This document shows, in pieces, positions 1-5,187 of a stretch of DNA of 6,536 bases. Below the pieces are notes generated by a model, which was given only the letters and a program-made list of their open reading frames with translations, was not told where the DNA came from and made no database searches. The stretch comes from an uncultured Sphingomonadales bacterium (lineage in GTDB: Bacteria; Pseudomonadota; Alphaproteobacteria; Sphingomonadales; Sphingomonadaceae), in the NCBI GenBank assembly GCA_903911985.1, contig CAIWFP010000379.1, positions 1-6,536 on the forward strand, written 5' to 3'. Every line of letters begins with the position of its first letter. Position 1 is the stretch's first letter. Made by a program: the position numbers and the translations under genes.

Positions 1-1
1 G

Positions 2-676
2 GTGCGCGGTGGCCTGTCCTGGATACAGGCTTCGGCGGCCAGTGCGCGGTTTGAAGCGGCGCTGCCGAATGCCGAATGCATCGCGGTGGCCGACGCCGAC
101 CTGCTGATCGTCACCGATCGGACGGAAGCATTTCTGGGGCTGCTGCTGGATTTTCTCGAACGCAAGCAGCCGCTGAGTGCGCATGAATTTCACACCGGAT
201 CTGACGCGCGCACCCTGCGCGACGCGATGGGCTGCTTTGCCACCGGGGTCACGATCATCACCGCACGCGATGCTGATGGTCATCCAATCGGGTTGACGGC
301 TAACAGCTTCACCTCGGTCTCGCTCGATCCGCCGCTGGTGCTGGTCTGCATCGCCAATACGGCGGGCACCGCGCCCGCGCTGCGCGTGGCGGAGCATTTC
401 GCCGTCAACCTGTTACAGGTCAGCCAGTAGGTGGTCTCGAACCGCTTTGCCGGCAAGGGCGAGGACCGCTTTGCCGCGACTGACTGGGCGCCGGGGGAAA
501 CCGGCGCGCCGCTGCTTGCCGGCACGTTGGGCGCGTTTGAATGCAAGCGCCACACGGTGCACGACGGGGGCGACCATTTCCTGCTCGTTGGCGAGGTGCT
601 GCGCGCCAGCTTTGAGCCCCGGCGCGATCCGTTGCTGTATTTTCGGGGGAAATATCGTCGCCTTCACATCGCGTGA
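2..676 (+). pseudogene. alpha/beta hydrolase (C-terminal part) fused to flavin reductase, interrupted by an in-frame stop
   Basis: The gene enters from the left edge, so its start is not visible. Codons 1-55 resemble the end of an alpha/beta hydrolase: an RGGLSW segment (the usual 'RG..S' strand end), then a helix ending in FLERKQPL. Without a stop, RBS or new ATG, the frame runs into an FMN-binding split-barrel flavin reductase of the HpaC type. Recognisable parts are FHTGSDARTLRDAMGCFATG and TANSFTSVSLDPPLVLVCIA before position 428, and SNRFAGKGEDRF, a DGGDHFLLVGEV segment and RDPLLYFRGKYRRLH after it. Such reductases supply reduced flavin to two-component monooxygenases. The TAG at 428-430 lies in the same frame and falls where relatives carry Gln or Glu, so a single-base nonsense change is the simplest explanation. 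The product as written would lack the second half of the barrel. A sequencing error or suppression cannot be excluded. The reductase identity is confident; the hydrolase identity rests on a short tail. Confidence 0.75.
428..430 (+). other. in-frame amber stop inside the flavin reductase domain
   Basis: Both flanking segments are in the same reading frame, and together they make one continuous reductase fold of about 165 residues. The stop replaces one residue in the stretch VSQ-stop-VVSNRF, where the family usually reads like 'DQQ.VSNRF'. CAG to TAG or GAG to TAG would each need one substitution. No RBS or start codon follows directly, so separate translation of the distal half (431-676) is unlikely. 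Confidence 0.75.
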
Positions 677-714
677 ACGCTCAAACCCTGGAATTATGAA
701 TCGGATTGTAACGC

Positions 715-743
715 TGGACACCGCTTAAGTCTTTTCATATCAC
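715..743 (+). promoter_or_regulatory. possible sigma70-type promoter for the three-gene operon
   Basis: TGGACA at 715-720 matches the -35 consensus at 5 of 6 bases. After a 17-bp spacer, TATCAC at 738-743 matches the -10 consensus at 4 of 6. Transcription would begin near 750, about 33 bases before the GTG start. The segment is clearly more AT-rich than the flanking genes. This is a by-eye match only, and weak matches of this kind occur by chance. Confidence 0.3.
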
Positions 744-751
744 ACCTAGTT

Positions 752-759
752 AGATATCT
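752..759. repeat. 8-bp palindrome AGATATCT, possible operator
   Basis: The perfect palindrome AGATATCT sits between the possible -10 box and the ribosome binding site, where a repressor would block transcription. The flanks show only scattered symmetry, so it may be chance in an AT-rich spacer. No second copy was noticed near the regulator gene. Confidence 0.2.
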
Positions 760-766
760 TAGAATC

Positions 767-775
767 AGGGAAGGG
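767..775 (+). promoter_or_regulatory. ribosome binding site setting the GTG start at 783
   Basis: The purine run GGGAAGGGA-like (767-775) ends 7 bases before GTG at 783. The ATG at 776 is in another frame and stops after six codons. The GTG therefore decides the start, and it gives a protein beginning just before the conserved IVGVG strand. Confidence 0.6.
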
Positions 776-782
776 ATGCAGG

Positions 783-2000
783 GTGGCTTGGGCTAATCAG
801 GACAAGACCGCGATCGTCGGCGTTGGAGCGACGGACTATTATGTCCGTGGCAAGAGCTGGCCGCGGACGATTAACGACATGGCGGGCGAGGCGATCATGA
901 ACGCCTGCGCGGATGCCGGCATTTCGGTCAAGGATGTTGACGGCATCGCCTATTATTCGACGGCGGGTGCGGGCTATCTCGACAAGTTCGACACCGCCTC
1001 GCTGATGGAAACGCTGGGCATGCCCCATATTTCCTTCTCGGCGACGCTGACCTCGGGCGGGGGCGGTTGCCCCGGCGCGATCGGTCTGGCGACGGCGGGC
1101 CTGATGAACGAGGATTGCAAATATGTCATCACGCTGATGGCGCTGCAGCAATTGCCGCAGCATCGTCTGGGCGTGGTGTTTGGCGCGACGGCTCCCAATC
1201 CCGAGAATAGCTTTTTGCAGCCCTCGGGTCTCGTCGGCCCCGGCCATCTGATGAGCGTGCTGGCCCGCCGCCACATGCATCTTTACGGCACCACCCAGGA
1301 TGCCTTTGGCGAGGTGGTGATGGCCACCCGCGCCAACACCCACAACCGCCCCAAGGCCGTCCGCAAGGAACCGCTGACCAAGGAGCAGTATGACGCCTCG
1401 GTGATGCTGGCCGATCCGCTGCGCCGTCTCGATTTCTGTCTCGAAACCGACGGCGCCGTCGCGGTGGTGACCACCACCATGGACCGCGCGAAGGATTGCC
1501 GGCACAAGCCCGCCGTGGTCCACGCCTGCGCCCATGGCGGCCAGCGCGAATGGGGCCGGGCCTTTGCCTGGATGGGCATGCCCGATCCCTATTTCTCCAG
1601 CTCGGGCCACAAGTTCACCGCCGACCGCATCTGGGCCCAGTCGGGGCTCACCGCCAAGGACATGGACGTGGCGCTGCTCTATGATCACTTCAGCCCGATG
1701 GTGCTGATGCAGCTGGAAGACTATGGCTTCTGCGAAAAGGGCGAGGGCAATGATTATGTGCTCTCGGGCAAGCTGCGCTATGATGCCGCCACCGGCAAGG
1801 GCGTCAATGGCGGCGTCCCCGTCAACACCCATGGCGGCAACCTCAACGAGGCCTACATCATCGGCATGACCCACATCGTCGAGGGTGTGGAGCAAGTGCG
1901 CGGCACCGCGATCAATCAGGTCAAGGACGCCGAGTTCGCGCTGGTTTCCGGCGGCCCCGCCTCACTTCCCGTCTCCAGCCTCATTCTGAGGAGCGCCTGA
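783..2000 (+). CDS. thiolase-superfamily SCPx/Ltp2-like protein, probable acyl-CoA aldolase subunit
   Basis: This 405-aa protein has the thiolase fold of the 'lipid-transfer protein' group. It opens with TAIVGVGATDYY (9-20) and has a glycine-rich turn with Cys96 (SGGGGCPGAI, 91-100) near where thiolases carry their nucleophile. The C-terminal half contains LLYDHFSP (298-305), LEDYGFCEKGEG (311-322) and NTHGGNLNEAY (348-358). True thiolases have a GHP-type histidine motif after that last glycine pair; here it reads NEAY, with tyrosines at 300 and 358. This points to the repurposed members, such as the steroid side-chain aldolase Ltp2 and IpfD of ibuprofen degradation, which break a C-C bond of a hydroxyacyl-CoA together with a DUF35 partner. 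Such a partner begins 1 base after this stop, arguing for a complex. The likely reaction is retro-aldol or retro-Claisen release of a short acyl-CoA; the substrate is unknown. The start is GTG with a good RBS. There are no membrane segments, so it is cytoplasmic. Confidence 0.85.
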   Translation: MAWANQDKTAIVGVGATDYYVRGKSWPRTINDMAGEAIMNACADAGISVKDVDGIAYYSTAGAGYLDKFDTASLMETLGMPHISFSATLTSGGGGCPGAIGLATAGLMNEDCKYVITLMALQQLPQHRLGVVFGATAPNPENSFLQPSGLVGPGHLMSVLARRHMHLYGTTQDAFGEVVMATRANTHNRPKAVRKEPLTKEQYDASVMLADPLRRLDFCLETDGAVAVVTTTMDRAKDCRHKPAVVHACAHGGQREWGRAFAWMGMPDPYFSSSGHKFTADRIWAQSGLTAKDMDVALLYDHFSPMVLMQLEDYGFCEKGEGNDYVLSGKLRYDAATGKGVNGGVPVNTHGGNLNEAYIIGMTHIVEGVEQVRGTAINQVKDAEFALVSGGPASLPVSSLILRSA

Positions 2001-2001
2001 C

Positions 2002-2442
2002 ATGGCTGACAAGATCCAATACGGCCCCGCCCTGCTGCTGCCGGGCGACAATATCCACATCACCACCAATCCCGACACCGAGCCCTTTTGGGAGGCGGCC
2101 AAGGAGCATCGGCTGACCGCCTGCGAATGCGCCAAATGCGGCCATTTCCGCATGCCGCCCTCGCCCTATTGCCCGGAATGTTCCAGCCGCGACAAGAAGT
2201 GGCCGACCTTGCCGGGCACCGGCACGGTGTTCAGCTTTGCCATCTGCAACAAGAACCCGGCCAATGGCGAGGACTACATCTATGTCCCCATCGTGGTGGA
2301 TCTCGACGGCGCGCCGGGCACGCGGCTCAATGCCAATGTCACCGGCTGCAAGGCCGAGGATGTGACCATCGGCATGAAGGTGACGGTTGAATGGACGCCG
2401 ATAGCCGATGGCTGGGTGCTGCCCAACTTCCGCGCCGTATAA
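2002..2442 (+). CDS. Zn-ribbon/OB-fold (DUF35) protein, partner of the thiolase-like subunit
   Basis: This 146-aa protein has the standard DUF35 layout and length. The N-terminal helix region includes PFWEAAKEHRL (28-38). A rubredoxin-like zinc ribbon follows, with Cys43-x2-Cys46 and Cys57-x2-Cys60; Cys41 is an extra cysteine. An OB-fold runs from about 65 to 140, starting GTGTVFSFAI and ending near the C-terminus. Proteins of this family bind SCPx-type thiolases or aldolases and help hold the acyl-CoA; ChsH2(DUF35) with Ltp2 is the structural example. The ATG lies 1 base after the upstream stop, and GAGGAG at 1988-1993 provides an RBS with 8 bases spacing inside the end of the previous gene. 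The two genes are therefore very probably translated together and their products assemble. Family and partner role are confident; the substrate is not known. Confidence 0.88.
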   Translation: MADKIQYGPALLLPGDNIHITTNPDTEPFWEAAKEHRLTACECAKCGHFRMPPSPYCPECSSRDKKWPTLPGTGTVFSFAICNKNPANGEDYIYVPIVVDLDGAPGTRLNANVTGCKAEDVTIGMKVTVEWTPIADGWVLPNFRAV

Positions 2443-2466
2443 CTTAGGGCCTGAGGTAATACGAAA

Positions 2467-4668
2467 ATGCTGAACGACCTGCGCATCGTCGAGATGTCCG
2501 AAGGAATGGCGGCGCAGGTCGCCGGGCTGATGCTGTGCGAGATTGGCGCCGATGTGCTCAAGATCGAGCGCCCCGGCGGTGAGCCCGCGCGCGGCTCGGC
2601 GCATTTCGCCAACTGGAACCGGGGCAAGCGTAGTCTTGAACTGGATTTCACCACGGCGGAAGGTCTGGCGAGCCTCAAGGCGCGGCTCGCCGGGGCAGAT
2701 GTGCTGCTTCACCAGTTCACGCCGGGCATGGCCAGTGCCTATGGGCTCGACGATGCCAGCCTTGCCGCGGAATTTCCGCAACTGGTGGTCTGCGGCATTA
2801 CCGGCTCACCGTATAATCATCCGGATGTCGAACGCTCGGATGACGAACTGCTGGTCGCCGCGCGGTTGGGCGCGCTTTACGAAAACGACGGTTATCGCGG
2901 TGGCCCGATTGTCTGGCGCTATCGCGCGGGCGGCTGGGCGGCGGCGCATCTGGCGGCGGCAGGTATTTTGGCGCGGTTGGTGATGCGGCTTGAATCGGGC
3001 AAGGGTGGGCCTGCCCATACTTCGATCCTGCAGGGCTATCTGATCATGCAGTCCCTGCTCTGGGGCCGCAATTCCGAAGGGCCGATGCCCGATCCGCCGA
3101 TCTTTCCGTTCGGGCCCCGGCCGCAGTCCATGCAGCTGTTCGAGTGTCAGGGCGGGGATTACATGCAGGTCATGGACCCGACCCGTCAGTTCGACTGGGC
3201 GTCGTTGCCAACCATGTGGGATGTGCTGGCCGAAGGTCTCGATATCGACACCGAGGAAGGCCTGCGCGAAGCCTTCCGCCGCCGTCCACGGGACGTCTGG
3301 GTCGCGGATTTGCGCGCTGCCGATGTCGCGGTGGAGCCCTCGCTGCCGATGGGCGAGGTGCTGCGGCATGAAGAGGCCGTGACCAATGGCTATGTCGTCG
3401 AGGTCGATGACCCCGAACTTGGCCACACCATTCAGCCCAACATCCCGTTCCACAGCGATGCACCGCTGAAGACGGGCCGCCCCGCGCCCAGACGCGGCGA
3501 GGGCGGCGAGCGCGCCTTTGCGCCATCGCCGGTGGCGTTGGGCAAAGGCGCCGATGCACCGCACCCGCTGGCGGGTGCGCGCGTGATCGATCTCGGCATG
3601 TTTCTCGCCGGCCCGATGGCGCCTTCGATGATGGGCGACATGGGTGCCGATGTCATCAAGATCGAGGCGCTGACCGGTGACCGGGTCCGCTTCATGCACC
3701 GCTATTATCAGGCCGCATCCCGCTCCAAACGCTCGATTGCGCTGGATCTGACCAAGCCCGAGGCGCAGGAGATTCTTGCCCGGCTCGTCAAATGGGCCGA
3801 GGTTGTCCATCACAACATGCGCTTCAAGGGCGCGGAAAAGCTGGGCCTGACCGAAGAAGGGCTCAAACGCTATAACCCCGAGGTCGCCTTCTCCTATGTC
3901 AGCGCCTATGGGCAGAAAGGCGCGCGCGGAAACTGGCCGGGTTATGACTCGATTTTCAACGCGATTGCCGGCTGGGAATTCGAGAACGCTGGCGAGGGCA
4001 ACCCGCCAATGTTCAACCGCCCCGGCACGATGGATGTGATGTCCGCGCTTAGCTGCCTTGTCGGCTGCATGGCCTCGCTTTATGCCAAGCGTGCCACCGG
4101 CAAGGGCTATATGACCCAGACCTCGCTGCTGGGCGTTTCGGTGTTCAGCCAGGGCGAGCATCTCATCCTGCCCGATGGCAGCATGAGCCACACCACCCGG
4201 CTGAACCATGACCAGACCGGCTTTGGCCCCTACCATCGCATCTTTGAGGCGAGCGACCACTGGATCGCCATCGCCGCGCACAGCGATACCGAACAGGCCG
4301 GTGTGCGATCGGTGCTGGGCGGGGATGAAGCCGGTTTTGCCGCAGCCGCCAAGGCGCGCACCGCGGCGGATTTGCTGGCCGCGCTGGAAAAAGCCGGAGT
4401 GCCCAGCGATCTGGTGACCTTCGAAAATGCGATGTACCGCTTTTTCGACAACCCGCTTAACCGCGAGTTGGGGCTGATCTCGGCCCTGCCACACCCAGAA
4501 TACGGCATTGTCGAGCAACCGGGCGCCTTCTGGTGTTTCCCCGATATCGAGATGAAAATTGATCGTTGCTGCCCGGCCATTGGCCAGCATACCGACGAAA
4601 TCATGCGCGAAATGGGCTTCTCCGACGCCGAAATCGCCAGCTACCGCGAGCGCAAAATCATCGGCTGA
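2467..4668 (+). CDS. two-domain class III CoA-transferase (CaiB/BaiF) family protein
   Basis: This 733-aa protein consists of two CaiB/BaiF domains, about 1-330 and 367-733, joined by a Pro/Arg/Gly-rich linker (about 335-366). Each begins with the family strand-turn: LRIVEMSEGMAAQ then GADVLKIERPGG in domain 1, ARVIDLGMFLAGPMAPS then GADVIKIE in domain 2. Each also has the KRS-(LELD or IALD) segment. Single-domain relatives are about 400 aa and act as dimers, so this may be a built-in dimer like the double-domain DMSP enzyme DddD, although it is not recognisably DddD. Family members move CoA between acids or racemise acyl-CoAs. At the position of the formyl-CoA transferase catalytic Asp (motif G.GQ.V.VS..D), I read Gln189 in GGPAHTSILQG and Gly556 in YMTQTSLLGV, so both halves seem to lack it. 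The start ATG has GAGG at 2453-2456. The gap to the DUF35 gene is 24 bases, so it is the last gene of the operon. Its reaction is uncertain. Confidence 0.85.
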   Translation: MLNDLRIVEMSEGMAAQVAGLMLCEIGADVLKIERPGGEPARGSAHFANWNRGKRSLELDFTTAEGLASLKARLAGADVLLHQFTPGMASAYGLDDASLAAEFPQLVVCGITGSPYNHPDVERSDDELLVAARLGALYENDGYRGGPIVWRYRAGGWAAAHLAAAGILARLVMRLESGKGGPAHTSILQGYLIMQSLLWGRNSEGPMPDPPIFPFGPRPQSMQLFECQGGDYMQVMDPTRQFDWASLPTMWDVLAEGLDIDTEEGLREAFRRRPRDVWVADLRAADVAVEPSLPMGEVLRHEEAVTNGYVVEVDDPELGHTIQPNIPFHSDAPLKTGRPAPRRGEGGERAFAPSPVALGKGADAPHPLAGARVIDLGMFLAGPMAPSMMGDMGADVIKIEALTGDRVRFMHRYYQAASRSKRSIALDLTKPEAQEILARLVKWAEVVHHNMRFKGAEKLGLTEEGLKRYNPEVAFSYVSAYGQKGARGNWPGYDSIFNAIAGWEFENAGEGNPPMFNRPGTMDVMSALSCLVGCMASLYAKRATGKGYMTQTSLLGVSVFSQGEHLILPDGSMSHTTRLNHDQTGFGPYHRIFEASDHWIAIAAHSDTEQAGVRSVLGGDEAGFAAAAKARTAADLLAALEKAGVPSDLVTFENAMYRFFDNPLNRELGLISALPHPEYGIVEQPGAFWCFPDIEMKIDRCCPAIGQHTDEIMREMGFSDAEIASYRERKIIG

Positions 4669-4680
4669 ATTATCGGCTGA
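4657..4680 (+). repeat. 12-bp tandem duplication spanning the stop codon of the CoA-transferase gene
   Basis: ATCATCGGCTGA (4657-4668) is followed immediately by ATTATCGGCTGA (4669-4680), differing at one base. The first copy encodes the final Ile-Ile-Gly-stop, and the second repeats the same ending in frame but untranslated. This looks like a small slippage duplication that left a second stop. Confidence 0.7.
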
Positions 4681-4689
4681 GGGGGGCAC

Positions 4690-4721
4690 CGTTCCGCGGG
4701 CGGCCGGGAACGCGCCTTTTT
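4690..4721 (+). terminator. probable rho-independent terminator of the operon
   Basis: CGTTCC (4690-4695) pairs with GGAACG (4707-4712). An inner CGG/CCG pairing extends the stem with one bulged G. Five Ts (4717-4721) follow after four bases. It lies 22 bases after the CoA-transferase stop codon, as expected for the end of the transcript. The four-base gap and short T run make it slightly non-ideal. An outer stem, GGGGGC (4682-4687) with GCCCCC (4723-4728), could enclose it. Confidence 0.5.
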
Positions 4722-4722
4722 G

Positions 4723-4749
4723 GCCCCCGCTTTCCGGGCTGGCGGGGGC
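4723..4749. repeat. 8-bp perfect inverted repeat, GC-rich hairpin
   Basis: GCCCCCGC (4723-4730) and GCGGGGGC (4742-4749) are perfect reverse complements with an 11-base loop. A G-T and a T-A pair lengthen the stem to 10. The left arm can alternatively pair with GGGGGC at 4682-4687, so two exclusive folds are possible. It may act as a second transcription stop or protect the mRNA 3' end. Confidence 0.5.
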
Positions 4750-4795
4750 TACCCGATGGCCATCCGGTTTCAGGTCAACCAAGCGGCCCCCCGCC

Positions 4796-4823
4796 CTGGC
4801 TCCCGGTTTCGACCCGGGGCCAG
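4796..4823. repeat. 10-bp hairpin with a single bulge and 7-base loop
   Basis: CTGGC (4796-4800) pairs with GCCAG (4819-4823). After one bulged T, CCCGG (4802-4806) pairs with CCGGG (4814-4818), closing the loop TTTCGAC. No T run follows, so it is not a classic terminator. The tip recalls a tRNA T-arm, but no other tRNA parts surround it. Confidence 0.5.
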
Positions 4824-4946
4824 CCCCTTGGCAATAAGCTGCGCCGGAATTTCGGCGGCACCCTCGAAACAAAATATTATCGAAGACGGGAACCCGGCCA
4901 AGGCCAGGGAGGGCATCACCCCCAGGGCGGCAAGCCGGGCGCCTTC

Positions 4947-4959
4947 GCCATTAAATGGC
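4947..4959. repeat. 13-bp near-perfect palindrome GCCATT-A-AATGGC
   Basis: Two 6-base arms are exact reverse complements around one central base. The size and spacing suit a dimeric repressor site, and it lies about 230 bases before the regulator start. No second copy is seen, so an operator role is only a possibility. Confidence 0.3.
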
Positions 4960-5079
4960 ACCGCCGGGCATGCCTCGAAGCCTTTGCCGCGCCACCCTTC
5001 GCCACAACCCGCCGATTGGCCGAATAACCGGGGGTTCTTCGATGTCTACAGCCGCTTTCCGATAGACGAGCCCGCAGCT

Positions 5080-5091
5080 TCGATGCATCGA
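5080..5091. repeat. 12-bp perfect palindrome TCGATGCATCGA
   Basis: The 12 bases read the same on both strands. They overlap a second palindrome, CATCGATG (5086-5093). The site lies about 97 bases before the regulator's ATG, where an autoregulatory operator could sit. It does not match the usual FadR-type TGGT...ACCA pattern, so the link to the GntR protein is speculative. Confidence 0.35.
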
Positions 5092-5178
5092 TGGCCCTGT
5101 GCTCAATTCGGGACAATCATGTTCCATTGAAGACGGCCAAATGGTTTTTCCGGACATTTTCCCGTGAAAAAGGATAAT

Positions 5179-5183
5179 AGGAG
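5179..5183 (+). promoter_or_regulatory. ribosome binding site AGGAG favouring the ATG at 5188
   Basis: AGGAG ends 4 bases before ATG 5188. The alternative in-frame GTG at 5164, eight codons earlier, has no such site before it and would place the AGGAG inside the coding sequence. The ATG is therefore the more likely start. Confidence 0.6.
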
Positions 5184-5187
5184 CACC

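Larger units (their letters stand above)
4669..5187. other. 519-bp intergenic region between the operon and the regulator gene
   Basis: I see no convincing gene here. Frames that stay open give Pro/Arg/Ala-rich strings without family motifs, which is common in high-GC spacers. The first 150 bases hold a 12-bp duplication and three GC-rich hairpins. The remainder has a short AT-rich patch (about 4870-4880), two palindromic sites (4947-4959 and 5080-5091) and the regulator's ribosome binding site. No clear -35/-10 pair for the regulator was found. Confidence 0.6.

Noticed and set aside
696..728. Ten-codon plus-strand frame starting ATG at 696
   Set aside because: Too short, no convincing ribosome binding site, and it overlaps the possible promoter.
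765..1895. Long open frame of 376 codons on the minus strand, opposite the thiolase-like gene
   Set aside because: It is rich in His, Gly and Ala with no family motif. It mirrors the codon bias of the real gene and is an antisense shadow typical of high-GC DNA.
1981..2781. Minus-strand open frame of 266 codons over the DUF35 gene
   Set aside because: It crosses two well-supported plus-strand genes and shows no motifs.
2467..4668. DddD (DMSP CoA-transferase/lyase) as the identity of the double CaiB protein
   Set aside because: Only the two-domain layout is shared. The catalytic Asp appears absent, it is shorter than DddD as I recall it, and the neighbours are thiolase-like/DUF35 genes rather than DMSP genes.
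4796..4823. tRNA-like T-arm (CCCGG, loop TTTCGAC, CCGGG)
   Set aside because: No acceptor stem, D-arm or anticodon arm at the right spacing. The outer CTGGC/GCCAG pairing explains it better as a simple hairpin.
2806..4872. Open frame of 688 codons on the minus strand, opposite the CoA-transferase gene
   Set aside because: No recognisable domain, composition of an antisense shadow, and the plus strand carries clear CaiB/BaiF motifs throughout.
4559..5130. Several overlapping plus-strand frames in the spacer after the operon
   Set aside because: Products are Pro/Arg/Ala-rich without domains, start inside the upstream gene or lack an RBS, and overlap strong hairpins.
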